Origin: Thermus parvatiensis | GTDB taxonomy: Bacteria; Deinococcota; Deinococci; Deinococcales; Thermaceae | Assembly (NCBI RefSeq): GCF_001535545.1 | Contig: NZ_CP014141.1 | Span: 868,001-932,000 of the forward strand | DNA: 64,000 bases | Direction: 5' to 3' | Part shown: piece after piece, positions 38,879-46,686 of the stretch | How the letters are laid out: the number at the start of each line of letters is the position of its first letter | How positions within the stretch are numbered: position 1 is the first letter of the stretch | Translations under genes and position numbers: made by a program | The notes under the pieces: generated by a model | Databases searched by the model: none | What the model was told of the DNA's origin: nothing | The model's input: the letters and a program-made list of their open reading frames with translations, nothing else

Positions 38879-41020
38879 CTACTTGCGCCGCCTGGGGGGG
38901 ATCTTGCCTTCCAGCTCGGGGCGGATCAGGTCAATCTTGCCCCGCTCGTCAATGCGGTGGACCTTGACCTTGATCACGTCCCCCACCTTGAGGTGGTCCT
39001 CCACCCGCTCCACGCGGCCCGGGGCGATCTGGCTGATGTGGAGAAGCCCCTCGGTGCCGGGGAAGAGGCTCACGAAGGCGCCGAAGGGGGTGATGCGGGT
39101 GACGGTGCCCTCGTAGATCTCGCCCACCTTGGCCTCGCGGGTGAGGTCCTCTATGCGCTTCTTCGCCTCGAGGGCGGCCTGGAGGTCGCTGGAGTAGATG
39201 CGGACCGTCCCGTCCTCCTCAATGTCCACCTCCACCCCAAGCTCCTCCAGGGCGCGCACGTTCTTGCCCCCGGGACCGATGACGAGCCCGATCTTCTCCA
39301 CGGGGACCTTGAGGCTGAGGATCCTGGGGGCGAAGGGCTTGAGCTCGGGCCGGGGGGCGGGAAGCACGGTCTCCATCAGGTCCAGGATCCTTAGCCTCGC
39401 CTCCCGGGCCTGGAGGAGGGCTTCTTTTAACACCTCCCGGGGAAGCCCCCCCACCTTGTTGTCCATCTGCAAGGCGGTGACCCCCTTGCGGGTCCCGGCC
39501 ACCTTGAAGTCCATGTCGCCGAGGGCGTCCTCGAGGCCCAAAATGTCCGTGAGGATCACCGCCCGGTTCTCCTCCCAGACGAGGCCCATGGCCACCCCGG
39601 CCACCGGGGCCCGGATGGGCACGCCCGCGTCCATGAGGGCGAGGCAGCCGGCGCAGACCGTGGCCATGGAGCTACTGCCGTTGGACTCCAGGACGTCCCC
39701 CACCACGCGGATGGTGTAGGGGAAGTCCTCCTCCTTGGGCATCACCGCCTTGAGGGCCCGCTTGGCCAAATTTCCGTGCCCCACCTCGCGGCGGGAAACC
39801 CCCCTTAGCCGCCGTACCTCCCCGGTGGAGAAGGGGGGGAAGTTGTAGTGGACGAGGAACTTCTCGGTCTCGTCTATGCCCAGGTCGTCCAGGATCTGCT
39901 CGTCCCGGCCCGTGCCCAGGGTGACGGTGCCCAGGACCTGGGTCTCGCCCCGGGTGAAGACGGCGGAGCCGTGGGCCCGGGGCAGGACGTCCACCTCAAT
40001 CCAGATGGGCCTGAGGTCCTTGGGCCCGCGGCCGTCCGCCCGCTTGCCCTCCTCGAGGACGAGCCTCCTAAGCTCCCTGCGCACCACCTCGTCAAAGGCG
40101 CTCTCGTAGAGGGGCTTCTTGCCCTCGTCCGGGGTGCCGTCCTCCCCCTTGGGGAGGGCCTCGGCGATGAGGCGTTCGGCGAACTCCGAAAGGGCCCGGC
40201 TCCTTTCCCCCTTGCTCGCCGTCTGCAGGACCTGGGAAAGCCCCCGCTCCAGGGCCAGGCGGTAGAAAACCTCCTTCTCCTCCTCGGGGAGGCTTTCCGG
40301 GGGGGTCCAGGCCATCTTGGGTTTGGCGAGTTCCCGGGCCATGGCCTCCTGGAGCTCCAGGATGGGTTGCATCTCCTTGTGGGCGAACTCCAGGGCCTGG
40401 ACCAGGGTTTCCTCGTCCACCTCCCCGGCCTCCGCCTCCACCATGAGGATGGCCTCTTTGCTCCCCGCCACCACCAGGTCCAGCTGGCTTTCCTCCAGCT
40501 CCTGCAGGGTGGGGTTCAGGACGAAGCTCCCGCCGATGAGGCCCACCCGCACGGCGGCGATGGGGCCCTCCCAGGGGATGTCCGAGAGCATGAGGGCGGC
40601 GCTCGCCGCGATGGGGCCCAGGATGTCCGGCGGGTTCTTCTGGTCGGCGGAGAGGACGGTGACGATGATCTGGACCTCGTGGCGGAACCCCTTGGGGAAG
40701 AGGGGCCGGATGGGGCGGTCCGTCATGCGGGCGGAGAGGATGGCCTTCTCCCCGGGGCGCCCCTCCCGGCGCATGAAGCTTCCCGGGATCTTCCCCACGG
40801 CGTAGTGCCTTTCCTCAAACTCCACCGTGAGGGGGAGGAAGTCGGCCTCCACCGGCCTTTCCGAGGCTTGGGCCGTGGCCAGGACCACGGTGTCGGCGTA
40901 GCGGACCAGGACGGACCCCGAGGCCTGTTTGGCGTACTTGCCTGTTTCCAGGATAAGGGGCCGTCCCGCCAGGGTGAGCTCGTAGCGGTAGGCTTGGGGT
41001 ACATTGGGTGTACCTTCCAT
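38879..41020 (-). CDS. pnp: Polynucleotide phosphorylase
   Basis: ATG 41020 follows AAGGAGCG and gives 713 residues. It has two RNase PH-like halves separated by a helical domain ([30 protein letters not shown] in the first; ILPRAHGS-type [54 protein letters not shown] in the second). A KH domain ([18 protein letters not shown]) and an S1 domain ([35 protein letters not shown]) end the protein. It degrades RNA 3'-5' with phosphate. It lies between rpsO and rnj and also has its own promoter. Confidence 0.97.
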   Translation of the reverse strand: MEGTPNVPQAYRYELTLAGRPLILETGKYAKQASGSVLVRYADTVVLATAQASERPVEADFLPLTVEFEERHYAVGKIPGSFMRREGRPGEKAILSARMTDRPIRPLFPKGFRHEVQIIVTVLSADQKNPPDILGPIAASAALMLSDIPWEGPIAAVRVGLIGGSFVLNPTLQELEESQLDLVVAGSKEAILMVEAEAGEVDEETLVQALEFAHKEMQPILELQEAMARELAKPKMAWTPPESLPEEEKEVFYRLALERGLSQVLQTASKGERSRALSEFAERLIAEALPKGEDGTPDEGKKPLYESAFDEVVRRELRRLVLEEGKRADGRGPKDLRPIWIEVDVLPRAHGSAVFTRGETQVLGTVTLGTGRDEQILDDLGIDETEKFLVHYNFPPFSTGEVRRLRGVSRREVGHGNLAKRALKAVMPKEEDFPYTIRVVGDVLESNGSSSMATVCAGCLALMDAGVPIRAPVAGVAMGLVWEENRAVILTDILGLEDALGDMDFKVAGTRKGVTALQMDNKVGGLPREVLKEALLQAREARLRILDLMETVLPAPRPELKPFAPRILSLKVPVEKIGLVIGPGGKNVRALEELGVEVDIEEDGTVRIYSSDLQAALEAKKRIEDLTREAKVGEIYEGTVTRITPFGAFVSLFPGTEGLLHISQIAPGRVERVEDHLKVGDVIKVKVHRIDERGKIDLIRPELEGKIPPRRRK

Positions 41021-41041
41021 GGCGCTCCTTCCAAAAGCGAA

Positions 41042-41064
41042 GGGCGGAGCTTTCGGCCCCGCCC
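41042..41064 (-). promoter_or_regulatory. Hairpin in the pnp leader
   Basis: GGGCGGGGC (minus strand, 41064-41056) pairs with GCTCCGCCC (41050-41042) with one mismatch, followed by TTCGCTTTT and the pnp ribosome binding site. It may act as an rpsO terminator/attenuator or as a target for PNPase autoregulation. Confidence 0.55.
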
Positions 41065-41078
41065 CCGACCTGTTTCCC

Positions 41079-41107
41079 AGTTTAACCCCGGATGCCCAGT
41101 TTCTCAA
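41079..41107 (-). promoter_or_regulatory. Internal pnp promoter within the 3' end of rpsO
   Basis: Minus strand TTGAGA (41107-41102), 17-bp spacer, TAAACT (41084-41079); the -10 begins with the rpsO stop codon TAA. Transcription would start near 41072, just before the leader hairpin. Confidence 0.65.
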
Positions 41108-41351
41108 TAAGGGCCCGGTACCGCTCGGGGTCCTCCCGCTGGAGGTAGCGGAGGAGCCTGCGGCGCTGGCCCACCATCATCAGGAGGCCGCGGTGGGAGT
41201 GGTGGTCCTTCTTGTGGACCTTGAGGTGCTCGGAAAGCCGGTTGATCCTCAGGGTAAGGAGCGCCACCTGCACCTCGGTGCTCCCCGTGTCCCCGGGGAA
41301 GCGGGCGAACTCCTGGATGACCTTCTGCTTCTCTTCCTTCGTGATGGGCAT
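41082..41351 (-). CDS. rpsO: Ribosomal protein S15
   Basis: The 89-residue protein matches bacterial S15 end to end: [69 protein letters not shown]. It binds the central three-way junction of 16S rRNA early in 30S assembly. The rpsO-pnp order is conserved across bacteria. The start at ATG 41351 follows GGAGGG. In T. thermophilus S15 is known to repress its own mRNA through an rRNA-like fold in the leader, and this leader has matching pairing potential. Confidence 0.97.
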
Positions 41352-41425
41352 GTTTTCCCTCCGTCAGGCGGGAAGGCGCTTTGAGCCCCTTCCTCCTCGA
41401 GGCGGTCTCCCGCCAAGCCTTACCC
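41352..41425 (-). promoter_or_regulatory. rpsO leader with S15 autoregulatory fold
   Basis: Minus-strand leader segments pair: TCCCGCC/GGCGGGA (41408-41414 with 41367-41373) as an outer stem, AAGG/CCTT inside, or alternatively a local GGCGG-GAGA-CCGCC hairpin (41401-41414). Such a junction mimicking the S15 site on 16S rRNA is established for T. thermophilus; the exact fold here is inferred. Confidence 0.5.
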
Positions 41426-42568
41426 AGGATAGGCCCTCCTCCCCGTCCCGTCAACCAGGAAGAGGAGGAGGGCGCCGAGGGCAAGGGCCGCCCCCGTGAG
41501 GAAGGCCGCGGCCGCCCCGAAGGCCTGCCAGAGGAGGCCGAAGAGGAGGCTCGCCGGCAGGAGGAGGACCCCCACCACGGTGTGGTAGAGGCCGATGGCG
41601 CTGGCCTTGGCCTCCTCGGGGACCAGGGTGGCGAGGTAGGCCCGGCTTGCGCCCTCAAAGGCCGCGGAGTAGAGGGCGTAGAGGAAGAGGAAGCCCAAGG
41701 CCCAGAAGGCGGTCCTCGCCCAGGCGAAGCCCAGGTAGACGAGGGCGTAGAGGCCGAACCCCGTGGCCACCATCCGCCCTAGGCCCACCCGGTCCGCAAG
41801 GCCGCCCAGGGGGTAGGCGAGGAGGGCGTAGAGGAGGTTGTAGAGGGTGTAGGCCAGGGTCACCTCCTCCTGGGAGAGGCCCAGCTCCTTGAGCCGGAGG
41901 AGGAGGAAGGCGTTGGAGGAGAGGGCGAGGGCGAAGAGGCCCGAAACCAGGAGGAAGCGGCGGTAGCCCGGGCTCAGGTGGCCCAGGGCGAGCGGGGGAA
42001 GGGGGCTTGGGGGCCTCGGCGTCTCCCGCACGGCGAAGAGGAGGAGGAAGGCCAAGAGGGCAGGCAGGGCGGAGAGCCAGAAGACGCCCCGGAAGCCCAA
42101 AAGGGGCAGGAGCAGGAAGGCGAGGAAGGGGCCCAGGGTGGCCCCGAGGGTGTCCAGGCTCCGGTGGAGGCCGTAGGCCCGGCCCAGGGCCTCTTTGGGG
42201 GCACTTTCCGCGATGAGGGCGTCCCGGGGGGCGGTGCGGAGGCCCTTTCCGGTCCGGTCCAGGAAGCGGTAGAGGAGGACGTGGAAGGGGCTTTGCGCCA
42301 GGGCCAAAAGGGGCCGGAACAGGGCGGGGAGGCCGTAGCCCAAAAGGAGGAAGGGGCGCCTCCTCCCGAGCCGGTCGGAAAGCCTCCCCCCCACCACCTT
42401 GAAGAGGCTCGCCGTGGCCTCGGCCACCCCTTCCACCAGCCCGATCGTCCCGGGGCCTGCCCCGAGGCTTGCGAGGAAGAGGGGAAGGAGGGGGTAGACC
42501 ATCTCGCTCGCCACGTCCATGAGGAAGCTCACGGCGCCGAGGAGGTAGACCAAAGGGGGAAGCCTCAC
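41420..42568 (-). CDS. Major facilitator superfamily transporter
   Basis: GTG 42568 overlaps the upstream stop (GTGA) and gives 382 residues with about 12 membrane helices. The MFS loop 2-3 motif is GGRLSDRLGRRRPFLLLGYGLPAL, followed by FLDRTGKGLRTAPRDALIAES, typical of the MFS_1 subgroup seen with metal or drug efflux. The second half repeats the motif as GGLADRVGLGRM. Position at the end of the ba3 oxidase operon suggests a role in oxidase biogenesis, for example copper or haem-related transport, but the substrate is not evident. Confidence 0.85.
   Translation of the reverse strand: MRLPPLVYLLGAVSFLMDVASEMVYPLLPLFLASLGAGPGTIGLVEGVAEATASLFKVVGGRLSDRLGRRRPFLLLGYGLPALFRPLLALAQSPFHVLLYRFLDRTGKGLRTAPRDALIAESAPKEALGRAYGLHRSLDTLGATLGPFLAFLLLPLLGFRGVFWLSALPALLAFLLLFAVRETPRPPSPLPPLALGHLSPGYRRFLLVSGLFALALSSNAFLLLRLKELGLSQEEVTLAYTLYNLLYALLAYPLGGLADRVGLGRMVATGFGLYALVYLGFAWARTAFWALGFLFLYALYSAAFEGASRAYLATLVPEEAKASAIGLYHTVVGVLLLPASLLFGLLWQAFGAAAAFLTGAALALGALLLFLVDGTGRRAYPG
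41426..41454 (-). promoter_or_regulatory. rpsO promoter
   Basis: Minus strand TTGACG (41454-41449), 17-bp spacer, TATCCT (41431-41426), within and just past the end of the MFS gene. Transcription should begin near 41419, leaving a leader of about 68 nt. Confidence 0.7.
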
Positions 42569-43035
42569 GGCCGGGCCCTCCAGAGGAGCCCGAGGAGGAC
42601 GGGTTCCGGGGCGGCCATCAGGAGGGAAAGGGGGTCCAGGGGGGCCGGGGAGAGGAGGGCCAGGCCCTGGAAGGTAGGGAAGGGAAGGGGCAGGGTGCGG
42701 GTGAGGAAGAAGAGGAGGAGGAGGGCCGAGGAAAGCCCCACCCCGAGCCGCCACACCAGGGGGGCGAAGGGGGGGTCCTTTTCGGGGTACATGAACCGGA
42801 GGAGGACGAGCCCCAGGGCGTAGGCGGCCTTGAGGGCGAGGAGGACAAGGAAGGCCTGGCCGTAAAAGTAGTACTCGCTCACGAGGCCGTACCGCACCGC
42901 CTCGGCCTCCGAGACCCCAAGCGCGCTCCCGCAAAGCCCCTCCCCCAGGGTTTCCGAAAGCCCAAGCCCCAGGAACTGGAGGAAGAAGGGCAGGACCTCG
43001 AGGACCGCGATGGCGTAGGCGCGGGCAAGGAACAT
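42565..43035 (-). CDS. Hypothetical membrane protein downstream of cbaA
   Basis: ATG 43035 gives 156 residues (a TTG two codons earlier is possible). It has about four membrane helices: YAIAVLEVLPFFLQFLGLGL, YFYGQAFLVLLALKAAYALGLVLLRF, PLVWRLGVGLSSALLLLFFLT and LLMAAPEPVLLGLLWRA. Two cysteines/acidic positions in the first loop (EGLCGSALGVSEAEAVRYGLVSEYYFY) are not a known metal site. It lies 54 nt after cbaA and overlaps the MFS gene by 4 nt, so it probably belongs to the oxidase operon. Unknown function. Confidence 0.65.
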   Translation of the reverse strand: MFLARAYAIAVLEVLPFFLQFLGLGLSETLGEGLCGSALGVSEAEAVRYGLVSEYYFYGQAFLVLLALKAAYALGLVLLRFMYPEKDPPFAPLVWRLGVGLSSALLLLFFLTRTLPLPFPTFQGLALLSPAPLDPLSLLMAAPEPVLLGLLWRARP

Positions 43036-43089
43036 CCCCAAAAAGTTTCCCCCTCCTCGAAGGAGGGGTCAAGGGACAAAGGGCCTAGG

Positions 43090-44778
43090 CTACCAGAGCC
43101 GCCACCCCGGCACGGGGTTGAGGTGGCTGAAGAGCTGCACCAAGGTGGGCCCGTAGGCCAGGACCACGAGGATCGCCGCCACGGCGAACCAGAAGCCGAT
43201 CCGGTCCATGGCCTGGACGAGCCTGCGGTCCTCGGGACCGGAGATCACCTCGGCGAAGGGAAGGGGGGCCTCAGCGAGCTCCACGTGGCGCTCCCGGCCC
43301 AAAAGGACGCTGAAAAGCCCGTAGATGAAGAGGAGGAGCGCCACCAGGAGGACGATCCCCGCCAGCACGTTGAACACCATGGGGACCGCCGCATGGGGAT
43401 AGGCGTCGGGCACCTGGGCGATGTAGGACCGCCGGGGCACGTTAAGAAGGCCCGCCCAGTGGAGGCCTACGGCCATGAGCATCATGCCGAGGAACCAGAG
43501 CCACACCACCGCCAGGCCGAGCCGCCTTTGCGCATCGGAGATGGGCTTGCCTGTGAGGTTAGGGAGGAGCCAGTAGAGGGAGCCCATGGCGGTGAGGGTC
43601 ACGAGGCCCGCCACCTGGAGGTGGAAGTGCCCCGGGATCCAAGCGGTGTTGTGGACCACGTAGTTCAGGGTGAAGCTGGCGTTCACGATGCCCCCGGCGC
43701 CCCCGGGGATGAAGCCCAAAAGGCCCAGGACCGGGGCCACGAAGGCGGGGTTGTCCCAGGGGAGGGCCCGGATCCAGCCGAAAAGCCCCTTGCCGCCTCT
43801 GAGGCGCCCTGCGAACTCCAGGCTCGCTGCGATGGTAAAGGCGGTCATGAGGCTCGGCACGGCCACGAAGAGGGTGAGGATGGAGTGGATCATCTTCCAG
43901 GTGGGGTCAATCCCAGGGTCAGCGAACTGGTGGTGGAAGCCCACGGGGGTGGAGAGGAGGAGGAAGAGGAGGAAGGCGAGGCGGGCCATGGGGTCGGAGA
44001 CCAGCTTCCCCCCGGCCTGCTTAGGAAGGATGGTGTAGATGATGGCGTAGGCGGGCAGGAGCCAGAAGTAGACGATGGGGTGGCCCGTCCACCAGAAGAG
44101 GGTGCGGGTGACCAAGGGGTCCACGCCCTCCACCAGGCCGAAGGACCAGGGGAGGAGGAAGAGGACCGCCTCCAGCACGAGCCCGATGGAGGCGAGGAAC
44201 CACATGAGCCAGAAGACCACGGCCATGTAGGTGACCAAGGGGGTCACCTTCCCCGGGTTCGCCGCCTTCCAGCGCCGCCAGAGGTCCAGGACGATGTAGA
44301 TGCTCACCCAGGTGGACAGGACGAAGACGCTCGCCCCCAAGTAGAAGGCCCAGTGCCCTTTAAGGGGCGGGTAGAAGGTGTAAAGAACCGTGGCCTCGTT
44401 GGCGAGGAGGGGAAGGGCGGCCACCACGAGTCCGAGGAAGGCCATCCACCAGGAAAGCCACATGAGGCCCATGTTGGGCCGCATGTTCAGCTCCCTAGCG
44501 GGCAGGTAGACCATGATGGCCTGGGCGAAGAGCTGGGTGAAGACGATGGCGTTCAGGACCCCGTGCAGGGTCAGGCCCTGGTAGTAGGACTGGACGAAGG
44601 GGAGGAGGCGCTTAAGCAGGGGATAGGCATCCACGTTCCCGTAGTTCAAGGCCTGGAAGGGGCCGAAGAGGCTTCCCACGATGAGGGCGAGGAACCCCAG
44701 GACCAGGAAGTAAAGGGTCGCCTTCTTCTCCGGATAGGCCTCGTAGATCCGGCTGATCTCGCTTGCGCGCACCGCCAT
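43090..44778 (-). CDS. cbaA: Cytochrome ba3 oxidase subunit I
   Basis: The 562 residues equal the T. thermophilus ba3 subunit. Thirteen membrane helices are expected. The low-spin haem His sits in QGLTLHGVLNAIVF. The CuB/Tyr site is TGHPIVYFWLLPAYAIIY (His-Pro-x-x-Tyr). Two more CuB His lie in GFHHQFADPG, and the haem-a3/b His pair in HNTAWIPGHFHLQVAG. It reduces O2 to water, pumping protons in the inner membrane, and is favoured at low oxygen. It lies 3 nt after cbaB. Confidence 0.98.
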   Translation of the reverse strand: MAVRASEISRIYEAYPEKKATLYFLVLGFLALIVGSLFGPFQALNYGNVDAYPLLKRLLPFVQSYYQGLTLHGVLNAIVFTQLFAQAIMVYLPARELNMRPNMGLMWLSWWMAFLGLVVAALPLLANEATVLYTFYPPLKGHWAFYLGASVFVLSTWVSIYIVLDLWRRWKAANPGKVTPLVTYMAVVFWLMWFLASIGLVLEAVLFLLPWSFGLVEGVDPLVTRTLFWWTGHPIVYFWLLPAYAIIYTILPKQAGGKLVSDPMARLAFLLFLLLSTPVGFHHQFADPGIDPTWKMIHSILTLFVAVPSLMTAFTIAASLEFAGRLRGGKGLFGWIRALPWDNPAFVAPVLGLLGFIPGGAGGIVNASFTLNYVVHNTAWIPGHFHLQVAGLVTLTAMGSLYWLLPNLTGKPISDAQRRLGLAVVWLWFLGMMLMAVGLHWAGLLNVPRRSYIAQVPDAYPHAAVPMVFNVLAGIVLLVALLLFIYGLFSVLLGRERHVELAEAPLPFAEVISGPEDRRLVQAMDRIGFWFAVAAILVVLAYGPTLVQLFSHLNPVPGWRLW

Positions 44779-44781
44779 GGC

Positions 44782-45288
44782 TCACTCCCTCACCACGATC
44801 TTCCCGAACATGTTCTGGTGGCCTAAGCCGCAGTACTGGTTGCAGATGATGCGGTACTCGCCTGGGCTCTTGAAGGTGTAGCGCACCGTGGAGACCTCAC
44901 CCGGGAGCACCTCCACGTTGACGTTGGTGCCTTCCACGTGGAAGCCGTGGATGACGTCGGGGCTCGTGATCTTGAAGACGATCTCCGCCCCTTGGGGCAC
45001 CTCAATGGGGTTCGGCTGGTAGCCGAAGGCGAAGGCCAGGACGTAGACCGTGTACTGGTTGGGGCCGGTCTGCACTACCGCCTGGGTAGGATCGGCCCAC
45101 GGGCCTTCTGTACGCACCTTGGTGGGATCAACCCGCTCCAGTTGTCCTGCGGGGACGACCCCGGCGCTGTGGGTGGCCAGGGTGTAGGCGATGAGGGCGA
45201 TGAAAACCACCAGCATGACGATGGCAAAGGTCAGCCACCCCTTCTCGTAGGCCAGGATCGCTTTGTGGGCTTTGTGCTCGTCCACCAT
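44782..45288 (-). CDS. cbaB: Cytochrome ba3 oxidase subunit II (CuA)
   Basis: The 168-residue protein has one membrane helix (WLTFAIVMLVVFIALIAYTL) and a periplasmic cupredoxin domain. The CuA ligands are visible: His in VIHGFHVEG, then CNQYCGLGHQNM (Cys-x3-Cys-x3-His-x2-Met). It accepts electrons from cytochrome c552 and passes them to haem b of subunit I. It starts 2 nt after cbaD. Confidence 0.98.
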   Translation of the reverse strand: MVDEHKAHKAILAYEKGWLTFAIVMLVVFIALIAYTLATHSAGVVPAGQLERVDPTKVRTEGPWADPTQAVVQTGPNQYTVYVLAFAFGYQPNPIEVPQGAEIVFKITSPDVIHGFHVEGTNVNVEVLPGEVSTVRYTFKSPGEYRIICNQYCGLGHQNMFGKIVVRE

Positions 45289-45290
45289 AC

Positions 45291-45395
45291 CTACCCCCTA
45301 GCGAAGAAAACGGCGTACACCCCCAGCCAGAAGACCAGGATGGTGAGGGTCAGGACCAGGATGACCGCCAGTGCGCCTTTGGGCTTTTCTTCCAT
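45291..45395 (-). CDS. cbaD: Cytochrome ba3 oxidase subunit IIa
   Basis: A 34-residue single-helix protein (MEEKPKGALAVILVLTLTIL, then VFWLGVYAVFFARG) that replaces the missing first helix of subunit II in ba3 oxidase. It matches the known T. thermophilus IIa polypeptide as I recall it. ATG 45395 follows GGGAGGAGGGG. It is the first gene of the oxidase operon and is too short for most gene finders. Confidence 0.93.
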   Translation of the reverse strand: MEEKPKGALAVILVLTLTILVFWLGVYAVFFARG

Positions 45396-45420
45396 ACCCC
45401 TCCTCCCTAACGGCAGGTGC

Positions 45421-45540
45421 CGTATACGGCCTCCATGGTAGCGGAAACCGGGCTTTGCGGTGAGGTACATTTGTCCCTTGGCAAAGGGACCTTCTGGGAC
45501 ATTTGTCCCTATAAAGTCCGGAATACGGGTGGGGAGTAAA
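45421..45540 (-). promoter_or_regulatory. cba operon control region with TGTCCC palindromes
   Basis: The palindrome GGGACATTTGTCCC (45496-45509) and a second dyad GTCCCTT/AAGGGAC (45473-45490) form a cluster. The 12-bp ACATTTGTCCCT is repeated directly at 45467-45478 and 45499-45510, exactly 32 bp apart (about three helix turns). A minus-strand TATAGG (45513-45508) overlaps one site. A second candidate -10, TATACG (45426-45421), lies in the palindrome GCCGTATACGGC (45419-45430). Likely an operator for oxygen- or redox-dependent control. Confidence 0.55.
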
Positions 45541-45564
45541 AATGGGGCGGGGTCGCCCCGCCCC
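45536..45564 (-). terminator. Intrinsic terminator of mglBA
   Basis: Minus strand GGGGCGGGG-CGA-CCCCGCCCC (45564-45544) is a perfect 9-bp stem followed by ATTTTTA. It separates mglBA from the cba promoter. Confidence 0.85.
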
Positions 45565-45580
45565 CGGGCGCGTGGGCCGC

Positions 45581-46171
45581 TTAAGACCCGCCCGCCACGC
45601 GGGCGAGGACCAGGCGGCTCACCTCCTTGAGGGTCTCAAAGACCCCCTTGCCCTCGGTGGCCACCGCCTCGAGGACGGGGAACCTCCCCTCGGGGTCCAC
45701 CACGGCCCGGACCATCTCCACCGGCAGGGCGTCCGGCAGGTCCCGCTTGTTCACCTGGATGACGATGGGCACGTCGTTCAGGGTCAGGCCGTACTCGGCC
45801 AGGTTCTCCCGCATGTTGCGCATGCTTTCGGCGTTGGCCCTGAGGCGGCCTGGGGCGGAGTCGGCCACGAAGACGATTCCGTCCACGCCCCTCAGGATGA
45901 GCTTGCGGCTCGCGTTGTAGAACACCTGGCCCGGCACGGTATAGAGGTGGAACCGGGTCTTGAAGCCCTTGACCTCCCCGATGTCCAGGGGAAGGAAGTC
46001 AAAGAAGAGGGTGCGCTCGTCCTCCGTGGCCAGGGAGACCATCTCCCCTTTGCGCCCCTCAGGCACCTTGCTGTAGATCCACTTGAGGTTGGTAGTCTTT
46101 CCGGAGAGGCCGGGGCCGTAGTAGACGATCTTGAAGTTGATCTCCCGGTTGGCGAAGTTGATGGTGCTCAT
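45581..46171 (-). CDS. mglA: MglA small Ras-like GTPase
   Basis: The 196 residues match the T. thermophilus MglA whose structure is known. G1/P-loop [17 protein letters not shown], the switch region with [24 protein letters not shown]3-like [22 protein letters not shown], and G4 QVNKRDLP are visible. MglA controls cell polarity and motility in myxobacteria; in Thermus it may control twitching pili polarity. It lies 6 nt after mglB, which encodes its GTPase-activating protein. Confidence 0.96.
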   Translation of the reverse strand: MSTINFANREINFKIVYYGPGLSGKTTNLKWIYSKVPEGRKGEMVSLATEDERTLFFDFLPLDIGEVKGFKTRFHLYTVPGQVFYNASRKLILRGVDGIVFVADSAPGRLRANAESMRNMRENLAEYGLTLNDVPIVIQVNKRDLPDALPVEMVRAVVDPEGRFPVLEAVATEGKGVFETLKEVSRLVLARVAGGS

Positions 46172-46177
46172 GGGGGG

Positions 46178-46669
46178 TTAGTTGCGGAGGAGGTCGTCCA
46201 AGAGGGCTTCCGCCCCTTCCCGGTACTCCGTGTCCAGGGCGAGGCGGGGCGGGTTGGCCAGGGCTTCCTCGGCGATGCGGGCGAGGGCCTCCGCGGCCCG
46301 CTTGCCGTGGAGCTTCACCTTGCCGAGGGGCGCGGTCTCGTCAAAGACGAGGACGAGGAGGGCGTGCTCCCCGGCCTCGTCCACGTAGAGGCCCATCCTC
46401 TCCCCCTGGTGGACCTCCTCTTGGAAGCAGGCTTCGCCCAGGAGCTTGGCCAGGGCCTGGGTGGCGGCGGCGTTGCTGGCCACCAGGGTGGCGAGGGTGT
46501 CCAGGGGGGGAGGCTTGGGGGCCCAGAGGGCCTCCTTGTGGGCGAGGACGAAGCCCTTGCGGTCAATGAGGAGGGCGTAGCGGGCACCCGTTTCCCTTAG
46601 GGTTTCCTCGAGGACCTCCACGGCCCGCTCGTAGGGGGCGCCGTAAAGGACCAGGGAAGGCTCCACCAT
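46178..46669 (-). CDS. mglB: MglB Roadblock/LC7-domain GTPase-activating protein
   Basis: A 163-residue Roadblock/LC7 protein (YERAVEVLEETLRETGARYALLIDRKGFVLAHKE, LDTLATLVASNAAATQALAKLLGE, LGKVKLHGKRAAEALARIAEEAL). Two MglB copies bind one MglA and speed GTP hydrolysis. It is the first gene of the mglBA operon and is transcribed divergently from the M20 peptidase gene across 17 nt. Confidence 0.95.
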   Translation of the reverse strand: MVEPSLVLYGAPYERAVEVLEETLRETGARYALLIDRKGFVLAHKEALWAPKPPPLDTLATLVASNAAATQALAKLLGEACFQEEVHQGERMGLYVDEAGEHALLVLVFDETAPLGKVKLHGKRAAEALARIAEEALANPPRLALDTEYREGAEALLDDLLRN

Positions 46670-46686
46670 AGTATGCTCAGTCTATC
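46670..46686. promoter_or_regulatory. Overlapping divergent promoters (mglB / M20 peptidase)
   Basis: In a 17-nt gap, plus strand TATGCT (46672-46677) lies 9 nt before ATG 46687 and minus strand TAGACT (46684-46679) lies 9 nt before ATG 46669. The -10 elements are one base apart and both transcripts would be leaderless. Confidence 0.55.
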
